Assembly (NCBI RefSeq): GCF_018861315.1
Contig: NZ_JAHLDL010000019.1
Location: forward strand, 34,363 to 98,362
DNA length: 64,000 nucleotides
DNA from: Clostridium bowmanii
GTDB taxonomy: Bacteria; Bacillota; Clostridia; Clostridiales; Clostridiaceae
Reading direction: 5' to 3'
Part shown: positions 1 to 7,510 of the stretch, one piece after another
Numbering within the stretch: the stretch's first letter is position 1
Layout: the number at the start of each line of letters is the position of its first letter
The notes under the pieces: generated by a model
What the model saw: the letters and a program-made list of their open reading frames with translations, nothing else
Databases searched by the model: none
Told to the model about the DNA's origin: nothing
Program-made: the position numbers and the translations under genes

Positions 1-177
1 ATATATTACTCGTAGTGCATTCACCTTCGCTAAGAACTACTAATTTTATTTTTAATTAATTTGCTAAAAAATATAAACTCGCTTTCGCTCAAACATATAT
101 TTTTCTGGGCGCATATTAATTAAAAATAAAATTGTAGTTCTAGAGCTCGCTTCAATGCATTATACGTAATATATACT
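1..177. repeat. Palindromic ~178-bp element, copy 1
   Basis: A long imperfect inverted repeat. The left arm (about 15-65, containing TGCATTCACCTTCGCTAAGA) pairs with the right arm (about 115-165, ending GCTTCAATGCATTATACG), and a second hairpin of about 40 bp sits in the middle (AAACTCGCTTTCGCTCAAAC region). It ends in TAATATATAC, the mirror of its first bases. A second copy lies at 2643-2821. No reading frame is visible. It looks like a non-autonomous, MITE-like element. The extreme left end may lie outside the window. Confidence 0.75.
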
Positions 178-271
178 TTTTTTTGCGGCTAAAAACATTT
201 GATAGAAATATTGAATTTCATCTATAAAAAGTTATCCACATTATTTTCCGCAAGCTGTTTCCTATATAATG

Positions 272-314
272 AAAAAAAAGCAAAGCATTCCTTTTGAAAT
301 GCTTTGTTTTTTCT
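272..314 (-). terminator. Bidirectional rho-independent terminator
   Basis: Stem CAAAGCATT (281-289) pairs with AATGCTTTG (298-306). It is flanked by an A-run on the left and a T-run on the right, so it can work on both strands. It lies just after the stop of the minus-strand membrane-protein gene at 321. Confidence 0.8.
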
Positions 315-320
315 TTAAAA

Positions 321-1106
321 CTACAATAGTCGCATAAGAAGAATTGCAATAAAAAGTATAAAACATATAAAATAACTTATGCTTAAATAGTCCTTTATGC
401 AAGCATCATCAATCTTATTATTATATTCACCATAACTTTTTAGATAATGCATATTGTTTCCATTGTAATGGAAGTAAAAATTAACCGATTCTATATAGGC
501 AGCTAAAATATCAACGTTTAGAAGAGGTGTTTTTAACAGATTGCTAAGGTAATCACCTTTAAAATTTATCTTGAAATTTTTATTCTTGAAAGCATAAATT
601 GCGTATAAAAATAATTCTCCTATCAATGATGGAACTATACAAAATATAGCTATAAGTGTACCTATTATGTTCAGATCCTCATTAAGGCTTAAGTTATAAA
701 GCAATGTAAATATAATAGCAGCCGCATTTCCTAGTATCATAATATAAAATAGTGGAGCAATAAATCCACATATAAGCGCTCTGGATATAGTGGAAATTGT
801 GTCATAAAAATATTTTTTTTCAGTATGATTTAAATTTTTTCTTTCTGTATTACTTATATCTATTACAATGAAAGCCGCTATGGCATTGTACACTTCATTG
901 CTTTTTACGATAAAATGATTAGACATAAAAGAAAGCCCAATATATATAAGAATTACAACAGAAAAATATAAAAATTGTAGTATATAAACGTTTTTGATTT
1001 TTTTATTTAATTTTAAATTAACAAAATTCAATACCCTTTGCCTATCTAATTTCCAAAGTAATATACTAAATAAACATCCAAACACATACCCTATCCCTAT
1101 TTTCAT
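321..1106 (-). CDS. Small polytopic membrane protein, distantly CobD/CbiB-like
   Basis: 261 residues with about five or six hydrophobic segments: near residues 1-18, 42-62, 110-140, 145-172 and 242-260. The stretch around residues 103-140 (STISRALICGFIAPLFYI, then an AAAIIFTLLYNLS-like segment) resembles the signature of CobD/CbiB adenosylcobinamide-phosphate synthases, which read roughly ENTVDGVIAPLFYALLGG. That family is usually over 300 residues and has better conserved polar residues, so I regard this as a weak, possibly repurposed homologue. No cobalamin genes are nearby. The start codon lies against the left end of the tnpB element, with only AAGG directly before ATG. Its native 5' region may have been replaced by that insertion. 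Confidence 0.5.
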   Translation of the reverse strand: MKIGIGYVFGCLFSILLWKLDRQRVLNFVNLKLNKKIKNVYILQFLYFSVVILIYIGLSFMSNHFIVKSNEVYNAIAAFIVIDISNTERKNLNHTEKKYFYDTISTISRALICGFIAPLFYIMILGNAAAIIFTLLYNLSLNEDLNIIGTLIAIFCIVPSLIGELFLYAIYAFKNKNFKINFKGDYLSNLLKTPLLNVDILAAYIESVNFYFHYNGNNMHYLKSYGEYNNKIDDACIKDYLSISYFICFILFIAILLMRLL

Positions 1107-1270
1107 CCTTTTGTGGCAAGGATACTTCCACTTCTATAAGTGGGGGAGGAATTGCCACTTTTCGTTAGACAACACTCTCTTGCCACTTTCACACCTCGCT
1201 TTCTTATTATAATTATTTTACTGATATATATTGCTATTGTTTCACTAATATTATATAATTATATTTATTA

Positions 1271-2401
1271 GTGAATGGAGTTGATATTATAGATATTACT
1301 ATAACATCTAAAATTCAAATATATCCAACAAATGAACAGATAGAAATTTTAAATTCTACCATGTTTCAAATAAAAAAAGCATTAAATTACATTTCTAAAT
1401 ATGCCTTTGGTAATAACTGTCTTAATCAAAGTAAAATTAATACTGATACTTATTATTATCTAAGAGAAACATATGGTTTAAAATCTCAAATGTCTCAAAG
1501 TTGTATGAAAACTGTTATTGCTAAATACAAAACCAATAAATCCAATAGACATGATTTTAATTTAGTACAGTTTAAAAAATTAGAATATGACCTTGTTTGG
1601 AATAGAGATTATTCTTTAAATAAAGACTTATTCTCTATTAACAGCCTTGAAGGTAGACTTAAAATATCTTACCAAACTAAAAGTATGGAAAAGTATTTTG
1701 ATGGTTCTTATAGTTTTGGTACTGCTAAATTGATATATAAATTTAATAAATATTTCTTGCATATTCCAATGACTAAAGATTACATTCAAACCACTCCTTT
1801 TGAAGTTAATAAAATTGTAGGTATCGACCTCGGTATAAACTTTTTAGCAACTACTTATGATAGTTATGGTAAAACTGTATTTTACAATGGTAGACACATA
1901 AAAGCTAAAAGAGGTCATTACAAAATTTTAAGAAAACAACTACAAGAATGTGGTAGTAAATCTGCAAAACGTAGAATTAAATCTACTGGTTCAAGAGAAA
2001 ACCGTTGGATGAGTGACATAAATCACTCTATCACTAAGGCACTCGTTGACAAGTACGGAGCAAATACATTGTTTGTACTTGAAGATTTAACTAACGTTAG
2101 AACTGCTACCGAAAAAGTAAATATTAATAACAGGTATGTTTCTGTATCTTGGACCTTCTATCATTTTAGACAATTACTTGAATATAAAGCTAAAATTAAC
2201 AACTCACTAGTTATAGTAGTTAATCCCGCATATACAAGCCAAACTTGTCCTAAATGTGGGCATATAGAGAAAGCTAATAGAGATAAAAAGAACCATATCT
2301 TTAAGTGTAAAAATTGCAACTATCAATCTAATGATGATAGAATCGGTGCAATAAATCTTTGGAATAAAGGTATAGAATATATTGAATCCCAAAGAGTATA
2401 G
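1271..2401 (+). CDS. tnpB: TnpB, RNA-guided transposon nuclease (RuvC type)
   Basis: 376 residues, normal for TnpB. The three RuvC-like motifs are intact: GIDLGINFLATT near residue 184 (first Asp), FVLEDL near 273 (Glu), and NDDRIGAINLW near 355 (last Asp). A four-Cys zinc finger (CPKCGH...CKNCNY) lies between the last two. TnpB cuts DNA guided by an RNA transcribed from the element's right end. The annotated GTG start has no ribosome site before it. GGAG lies at 1277-1280, so translation may instead begin at a non-ATG codon near 1286-1289 (ATT or ATA). No tnpA partner is present. Confidence 0.9.
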   Translation: MNGVDIIDITITSKIQIYPTNEQIEILNSTMFQIKKALNYISKYAFGNNCLNQSKINTDTYYYLRETYGLKSQMSQSCMKTVIAKYKTNKSNRHDFNLVQFKKLEYDLVWNRDYSLNKDLFSINSLEGRLKISYQTKSMEKYFDGSYSFGTAKLIYKFNKYFLHIPMTKDYIQTTPFEVNKIVGIDLGINFLATTYDSYGKTVFYNGRHIKAKRGHYKILRKQLQECGSKSAKRRIKSTGSRENRWMSDINHSITKALVDKYGANTLFVLEDLTNVRTATEKVNINNRYVSVSWTFYHFRQLLEYKAKINNSLVIVVNPAYTSQTCPKCGHIEKANRDKKNHIFKCKNCNYQSNDDRIGAINLWNKGIEYIESQRV

Positions 2402-2538
2402 TGAGTAAACTTGCTATATTACGGTGGTGTCAATCACCGTATCGTAACCTACGTTTGAGATGGGAGAATTAATGCTAGTCGTTAGTACCATGTGTAGTAG
2501 AGTTACAAGCCCCCACCTCTTAGGTGGTGGGTAATTGA
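2402..2538 (+). ncRNA. Candidate omega-RNA scaffold at the TnpB right end
   Basis: About 137 bases between the tnpB stop and the element's right end. They contain hairpin ACGGTG/CACCGT (2421-2440) and the terminal hairpin CCACCT/AGGTGG (2513-2527). In TnpB systems the guide RNA scaffold overlaps the 3' end of tnpB and the right end, and the guide is the flanking DNA. Here that would be the bases from about 2539 onward. The assignment rests on position and fold, not on a covariance model. Confidence 0.55.
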
Positions 2539-2642
2539 CCCCCTCCTAGTTCATATTATTACGCACTTTAATAATAATATATGAGAAGTACTCTCTAATT
2601 AAAACTGTTTTTCAATTTTAATTTAAACACAATAAAAAAAAG

Positions 2643-2821
2643 AGTATATATTACTACTAATGCATTCATTTCGCTAAGAACTGCTAATTTTATTTTAAAT
2701 TATGCTGCTAAAAAACATAAACTCGCTTTGCTCAAACATATGTTTTTCTTAACGCAGCACAATTTAAAATAAAATAAGAAGTTCTAAAGCTTATTCAAAT
2801 GCATTATACGTAATATATACT
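2643..2821. repeat. Palindromic ~178-bp element, copy 2
   Basis: The same organisation as 1-177. The outer ends AGTATATATTAC and GTAATATATACT are exact mirrors. The arms contain TGCATTCATTTCGCTAAGAA and its partner, and the central hairpin carries AAACTCGCTTTGCTCAAAC. The two copies differ by small substitutions and indels that mostly keep the pairing, which argues that the fold matters. The rest of 2539-2900 holds no gene that I can see. Confidence 0.75.
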
Positions 2822-2900
2822 CTTTTTACGCGTATAAAAGAATCAGTAGTGCCATCCCCACGTGGCAAGTGTAATTTCAATATCTTTCCTGAAAATCTAT

Positions 2901-3698
2901 TTATTTGCGCAAATTATTAGCCATTTGCCACATTTCATCAGCAGTTTTAAGAGTAGATGAACTAAGTTGAAAAGCTCTTTGGGTTATAATCATATCTGTC
3001 ATTTCTGAGGCAATATCAACATTGGATTGTTCTAAAAATCCCTGTTTAATAGAATAATCAGTGCTATCTATAACCTGAACACCAGGTTTTGGCATGTACA
3101 AACTGTCGCCAACAGAAATCATTGAATTATCACCTATAACATTTGCAATTTTAACTTTTCCCACCTGCTGTTCTACATTATTTTGTTTAAAAGTTACTAT
3201 GCCACTTTCATCTATAGTGAAATTATTTCTATTAAATTTATAACTCCCATTTACTGTATTAATATTCTTTCCTTGATTATCAACTATAGATAACCTATTT
3301 CCCTTTTGGTCAACTATAGTGCCACTTGAATCTGTGAGAAAATTACCAGCTCTTGTATAAGCCTTGCTATTATCTGGCTGAGTAACCTCAAAATAGCCTG
3401 TACCATCTATAGCTAAATCTGTTAAAAGGTTTGTAGATACAAGGTCGCCTTGCATATTGTCTCTTGTCCATTCTCCAACCCTTACTCCAGTACCATTTTG
3501 TAGTACTGCTTTACCAGTAATACCTTCAGATACTGGATATCCCTTTCTATCAAGTGACTCATAAAGTAAATCTTTGAAATTCGTACTAACTTTTTTATAC
3601 CCATTGGTATTTACATTTGCTATATTATTGGATATAGCATCTAATTTTTCTTGCTGCGCCATCATAGAGCTTTTACTATTCCATATAAGTCTTAACAT
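2901..3698 (-). CDS. flgG: Flagellar distal rod protein FlgG
   Basis: 265 residues, the usual FlgG length. The N-terminus has the rod/hook signature (ISNNIANVNTNGYKK, about residues 22-36). The middle has a FlgE/F/G-type central domain (DLAIDGTGYFEV...YTRAGNF). The C-terminus has the coiled segment SNVDIASEMTDMI followed by a QRAFQ motif. It would form the distal rod between the proximal rod and the hook, and is exported through the type III apparatus. It is the last gene of the operon, 25 bp after the upstream rod paralogue, with SD GAGGGG before ATG. Confidence 0.9.
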   Translation of the reverse strand: MLRLIWNSKSSMMAQQEKLDAISNNIANVNTNGYKKVSTNFKDLLYESLDRKGYPVSEGITGKAVLQNGTGVRVGEWTRDNMQGDLVSTNLLTDLAIDGTGYFEVTQPDNSKAYTRAGNFLTDSSGTIVDQKGNRLSIVDNQGKNINTVNGSYKFNRNNFTIDESGIVTFKQNNVEQQVGKVKIANVIGDNSMISVGDSLYMPKPGVQVIDSTDYSIKQGFLEQSNVDIASEMTDMIITQRAFQLSSSTLKTADEMWQMANNLRK

Positions 3699-3723
3699 TC
3701 TAGCTACCCCTCCCTCATTACAA

Positions 3724-4506
3724 CTATCTTACTGTACCAACTTCATTAACAGCTTTTCCTAAGGTTTCATCCATGGCCTGTAGTACCTTTTGATTACTTT
3801 CAAAATTCCTCATAATTGTCATCATCTCTACCATTTCATTTGCAACATTAACATTAGACTTTTCTAGTGTGTTTTGTTTAACAGTAATATTCTGATTTTG
3901 GATTGGATTTGCTGCTTCAAACAAATTGTCTCCAACCTTTTTAAGTGTCTTGTAATCTGCAAAGTCCACGGTATTAAATTTATGTGTATTATCACCATTA
4001 ACTGAGATATTTCCACTTTTATCAACTTGAAGTTTACCATCACCTACAAAAAGAGGTTCAATGGCATTTGTTCCCTTATTTTTACATAACACCTTATCTC
4101 CGCTGTCTGTTACTAAATAACCCTGTCCGTCAACATGATAGTTACCACTTCTGGTATAATAATTTTTATTATCAATACCATTATCCCTTTGCACTGTAAA
4201 AAATCCCTTTCCTTCAATTGCAAAATCTGTGGCTTTATCCGTAGTTTGAAGAACTCCCTCAGAAAAGTATGTGTTTAAATCATCAATTTGACTTCCCATA
4301 CTCAAGGAACCAATAACATTTTTAGTATTTACTCCATTTACCATTTTGTCGTAGTTTTGTATCAAAACATCATCAAATTTTTTAATAGAAAGACTATCAC
4401 TTTTAAATCCAATAGTACTAGCATTTGCTAAATTATTGCTGACCATGCTTTGTTTAGCTTCACCAGTTATGAGTCCTGTAACTGCTGTGTAAAGACCTCT
4501 AATCAT
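3724..4506 (-). CDS. Flagellar rod protein, FlgF/FlhO-like
   Basis: 260 residues, a paralogue of the next gene (FlgG). It has the N-terminal rod motif (SNNLANASTIGFKSD, about residues 23-37), a central domain with FAIEGKGFFTV and YYTRSGNYH, and the C-terminal SNVNVANEMVEMM helix. In Firmicutes the two tandem FlgG-like proteins (FlhO and FlhP in Bacillus) build the rod. This copy corresponds to FlgF or FlhO. Its ATG overlaps the stop of the small upstream gene (ATGA), which suggests translational coupling. Confidence 0.85.
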   Translation of the reverse strand: MIRGLYTAVTGLITGEAKQSMVSNNLANASTIGFKSDSLSIKKFDDVLIQNYDKMVNGVNTKNVIGSLSMGSQIDDLNTYFSEGVLQTTDKATDFAIEGKGFFTVQRDNGIDNKNYYTRSGNYHVDGQGYLVTDSGDKVLCKNKGTNAIEPLFVGDGKLQVDKSGNISVNGDNTHKFNTVDFADYKTLKKVGDNLFEAANPIQNQNITVKQNTLEKSNVNVANEMVEMMTIMRNFESNQKVLQAMDETLGKAVNEVGTVR

Positions 4507-4730
4507 TTTCCCACTTCCTTATTATTAATAATTGGCATTTCATCAGGGTAACGCATACCATATCCTCTAGCCTTTATTTCAACCTTGCCTTTACTCATTT
4601 CATAATTAATCTTGGTACCAGTTAATAGAATACAAGATAAAATTAGGCCTATCCCTATTCCAATCAAAAGTTTTCTATCACTTAGAAAGTCTATTAAATT
4701 TTTTATCTTATGTATAAGTCCTTTATTAAT
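4503..4730 (-). CDS. Small single-span membrane protein (75 aa), non-ATG start
   Basis: An open frame of 75 codons fills the gap between the SwrB-like gene and the rod gene. It ends in TGA overlapping the next ATG. The predicted protein is basic at its N-terminus (INKGLIHKIKN...), has one hydrophobic segment (about residues 21-38, LLIGIGIGLILSCILL), and a short outer tail containing KARGYGMRYPDE. A strong ribosome site (GGGGGAGGT) lies four bases before ATT at 4730, so I place the start there. It overlaps the upstream gene by 28 bp. The tail resembles short MltG-like sequences seen in clostridia, but I do not claim that function. Confidence 0.6.
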   Translation of the reverse strand: MNKGLIHKIKNLIDFLSDRKLLIGIGIGLILSCILLTGTKINYEMSKGKVEIKARGYGMRYPDEMPIINNKEVGK

Positions 4731-5224
4731 AGTACCTCCCCCTTACCTAAATGCATTATTTTTGATATTTCATCTACTGATGACCCCTCACTAAATAATC
4801 TTTTTATTTCATCAACCTTTTCACTATTGTTTTTATTATTATCGGTGGTGGTGTTGTTGTCGTATACTTCCTCTATAATAAATTGTTCTTTATTTTCATC
4901 ATGAAATTTGTCGCTATCTTCTATATCGTTTGCTTTCTGTAAATATGAAGTGATTTTTTTAATTTCCCCACCCTTTAGGGCATCATTCACTTTATTTAAA
5001 CTATTATTTTTATTTATAATTTCTTTAATCTCAACTAATTCACTTTGAAGCTCTAAAATACTTTCAGAAAACTCTCTTTTGAGTTCTCCTATTTTTATGT
5101 CATACTCCGTAGTATCTTCTAAGGCATCTCCCAGCACTCCCTTAAAGGACTTGCTCTGCTTTTTTATAGATAAGACATTTAAAATTATAAGAATTAATCC
5201 AACAAAAATTAATAACCCAGTCAT
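4703..5224 (-). CDS. SwrB/YlxL-like flagellar membrane protein (DUF6115 type)
   Basis: About 173 residues: one N-terminal membrane segment (GLLIFVGLILIILNVL), a coiled-coil, acidic middle, and a C-terminal helix-turn-helix-like tip (SVDEISKIMHLGKGEVLLI, residues ~150-170). The position directly after the sigma-28 gene matches swrB in Bacillus subtilis, where the product promotes maturation of the flagellar export apparatus. Sequence identity is low, so function is inferred mainly from architecture and synteny. I chose ATG at 5224, since GGAG lies eight bases before it; an upstream GTG is possible. Confidence 0.7.
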   Translation of the reverse strand: MTGLLIFVGLILIILNVLSIKKQSKSFKGVLGDALEDTTEYDIKIGELKREFSESILELQSELVEIKEIINKNNSLNKVNDALKGGEIKKITSYLQKANDIEDSDKFHDENKEQFIIEEVYDNNTTTDNNKNNSEKVDEIKRLFSEGSSVDEISKIMHLGKGEVLLIKDLYIR

Positions 5225-5248
5225 ATAACCCACTCCAAATTTTATATT

Positions 5249-5977
5249 TCATATTTCATATTTCAATTTTACTAGGGCTTTTCTTAGATTTACAAGTGCT
5301 CGGCTATGAAGCTGACAAACCCTGGATTCAGATACATTCAAAATACTTCCTATTTCCTTTAATGTAAGACCTTCATAATAATATAGTGTTAAAACCATTT
5401 TATCCTTATCCTTGAGATTCTCAAGTCCTAGTGATAAATATTCAATTTGTTCTTTTTCTTCCAATGCTTTTTCGGGGCTTGGACTCTTATCATCTTTAAT
5501 GGTACCACTAAGTGGCATTTCATCTTCTTCAGAAAATATTAAATCTTCCATGGAAACTACAGATATGTAATTTATATTGTTCTCAATGTCAGCTACCTCA
5601 TTAATAGTAATACCTAATTCCTTTGCAATCTCATGGTTTGTAGGCTCTCTATAGAGAAGTTTCTGTAACCTTTCAATAGCTGCATTGTAACTATTAAGCT
5701 TGTCCATAGCACCTTTAGAGATGGGACTGTTCTTACGAAGCTCATCAATCATGGCCCCTTTTATTCTTATAGACGCATAACTTGAAAACTTCATACCTTT
5801 TGTTTCATCAAATTTTCCTAGTGCATCCATAAGGCCTAGCATGCCATAACTAATCAAATCTTCATATTGAACATATTTTGTTTTTCCAATTATTACTCTA
5901 GATGCAATATATTTGACTAAGGGTATATTGCTTTTAACAATTTGCTCTCTCACATCAACCACACTGGCTATGGACAT
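5249..5977 (-). CDS. fliA: Sigma-28 factor of flagellar late genes (FliA/SigD)
   Basis: 242 residues. Region 2 is around residues 18-90 (EDLISYGMLGLMDA, FSSYASIRIKGAMIDELR), region 3 around 95-150, and a region 4 helix-turn-helix lies near 205-230 (LTLKEIGSILNVSESRVCQLHSRAL). This is the flagellar FliA/SigD/WhiG class that recognises TAAA-N15-GCCGATAA. Four good matches to that promoter lie in this window, before two flagellin genes, a chemoreceptor gene and the glycosylation island. Its position late in the basal-body operon matches Bacillus sigD. The start has SD GGGAGG. The anti-sigma factor FlgM is not in the window. Confidence 0.95.
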   Translation of the reverse strand: MSIASVVDVREQIVKSNIPLVKYIASRVIIGKTKYVQYEDLISYGMLGLMDALGKFDETKGMKFSSYASIRIKGAMIDELRKNSPISKGAMDKLNSYNAAIERLQKLLYREPTNHEIAKELGITINEVADIENNINYISVVSMEDLIFSEEDEMPLSGTIKDDKSPSPEKALEEKEQIEYLSLGLENLKDKDKMVLTLYYYEGLTLKEIGSILNVSESRVCQLHSRALVNLRKALVKLKYEI

Positions 5978-5989
5978 ATAACCGCCTCC

Positions 5990-6634
5990 CTAAATTTTTT
6001 TCATCTGTTCTCTCATAAGTTGAAATGTATATTTAATAATTCTTTCTCTTGTTGGGCTATCTACGAATTCAAAGCTAAGTCCGCAAACAAATCTACCTTC
6101 GTCATCCTTTTGAATTCTCTTAGCTTGTCCCACTATAATTATATCTTCCTCATTAACCACTAAATCCAGCAAAATAAAATCATTCATTTTAATTTCTTCT
6201 GAAACTCTGACCTTCATTCCACCACCACTTAAATCAACTAATACTGCCCTTAAAAATTCACTCTTTTCTATAGTCTTTGGATTAATATTTGGTTGATTCT
6301 TAAGATTCTTATATTTAGTAGCTTTTAAAAGTGGTACTCTAACATATTTTCTTCTCTGAATCTTTATTATTTCCTTGGGTTTTGAGATAAGTAAGATAGG
6401 TATATTTTCAAATTTACGTCCTATAACTGAAGACTTAAATTTATAAAGATTTTCTTCTTCATAATAAATTATATCCATAATTGTTCCCTTTGATAATGGA
6501 ACATACTGGCCTGCATTAATTGGTATACTAATTGCTATATATTCCTCTGTTAAATCCTGAATGTTTGTATTATAATATTTTTCATCAACTAATATTTCCA
6601 ATTTTTTATTTATGGCAAAATCGACTTTGACCAT
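5990..6634 (-). CDS. PilZ-domain c-di-GMP receptor (YcgR/YpfA type flagellar brake)
   Basis: 214 residues: an N-terminal YcgR-like domain (1-95) and a C-terminal PilZ domain. The c-di-GMP binding motifs are present, RKYVR (RxxxR) near residue 98 and DLSGGG ([D/N]xSxxG) near 139. Proteins of this class (YcgR in enterics, YpfA/MotI in Bacillus) slow the motor or alter MotA when c-di-GMP is high. It lies between flhG and fliA, 13-14 bp from each, so it is co-transcribed with the motor genes it probably acts on. Confidence 0.9.
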   Translation of the reverse strand: MVKVDFAINKKLEILVDEKYYNTNIQDLTEEYIAISIPINAGQYVPLSKGTIMDIIYYEEENLYKFKSSVIGRKFENIPILLISKPKEIIKIQRRKYVRVPLLKATKYKNLKNQPNINPKTIEKSEFLRAVLVDLSGGGMKVRVSEEIKMNDFILLDLVVNEEDIIIVGQAKRIQKDDEGRFVCGLSFEFVDSPTRERIIKYTFQLMREQMKKI

Positions 6635-6646
6635 TACCCCAACCCC

Positions 6647-7510
6647 TTATGAAAAAATACTAAATATTTTCTTAAATAATCCTTCTATTCCCATCCCACT
6701 CTTTTTATCATTCATGCCCTCAATTTTTCTTGCAATACTTATAATATCTTGGGCTGCCTCTGAACTTGGATAACTTATAATTACTGGCTTCTGAGCTCTT
6801 ACTGCATAGGATAATTTTTTATCTTCACCAATATTGCCTAAGTATTCTAGTTCCATCCCAAGAAATTTAATATTAGCATTATTAAATTTTTTAAAGGTCA
6901 TATTAGCTTCATTATTATCTAATGACCTATTTACTATTACCTTTGCAGAATTTTTTATATTAAAATGTTTAACAGCCTTAAGCAGACTATAGGCATCCGT
7001 TAGTGAAGTTGGTTCTGGTGTTGTTACTATTATTAGATCTTCACAACAAGCAATAAATCCCAAAACACTTTTATTTACACCAGCCCCAGTATCCATTATT
7101 ATGTAATCTAGCCCTGTTAATGCCGTAAGCTTATTTAAAAAATTATCTCTTTGAGTTTGAGTTAAATCTTCAACTTTTGTAAGGGCTGAGCCACCTGGAA
7201 GAAGTTTCACTCCAAAAGGTCCATTTATTACAACTTCTTCAATCTCTTTTCCATTACTTATAACATCAAATACACTATACCTGGAAGAGCAGCCCATTAT
7301 AATATCATCATTTCCCATTCCTATATCCGCATCAAAAATCATAACTTTTCTACCCATCTTTTGAAGTGCTATAGATAAATTTACCACTATATTACTTTTT
7401 CCAACTCCACCTTTACCAGATGTAACCGTTATAATCCTAGGTATGCTCTGTACTTCATTATCAACACTTTTCAGGGCCATCTGCCTTAGCCTTTGCGCTT
7501 GATCTAGCAT
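6647..7510 (-). CDS. flhG: Flagellar number regulator FlhG (MinD-like ATPase)
   Basis: 287 residues. It has a deviant Walker A motif (GKGGVGKSN, ~residues 32-40), DADIGMGN, and a Walker B-like IIMDTGAG, typical of the FlhG/YlxH/FleN branch of the MinD family. FlhG stimulates the FlhF GTPase and limits where and how many flagella form. The start overlaps the end of flhF by 7 bp, with SD AGGAGAGG, so the two are probably made together. The C-terminal ~25 residues form the basic, amphipathic membrane-targeting helix expected for the family (GLFKKIFSIFS). Confidence 0.93.
   Translation of the reverse strand: MLDQAQRLRQMALKSVDNEVQSIPRIITVTSGKGGVGKSNIVVNLSIALQKMGRKVMIFDADIGMGNDDIIMGCSSRYSVFDVISNGKEIEEVVINGPFGVKLLPGGSALTKVEDLTQTQRDNFLNKLTALTGLDYIIMDTGAGVNKSVLGFIACCEDLIIVTTPEPTSLTDAYSLLKAVKHFNIKNSAKVIVNRSLDNNEANMTFKKFNNANIKFLGMELEYLGNIGEDKKLSYAVRAQKPVIISYPSSEAAQDIISIARKIEGMNDKKSGMGIEGLFKKIFSIFS

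Larger units (their letters stand above)
1107..2538 (+). mobile_element. IS200/IS605-type element with tnpB only
   Basis: The left end has a subterminal hairpin around CCACTTCTATAAGTGG (about 1129-1144), bracketed by GTGGCAA (1113-1119) and TTGCCAC (1152-1158). The right end has a compact hairpin CCACCT/AGGTGG (2513-2527) and finishes near TAATTGAC (about 2538). No Y1 transposase (tnpA) gene is present, so mobility would depend on one supplied elsewhere. Exact ends are estimates, because this family makes no target duplication or inverted repeats. Confidence 0.7.
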
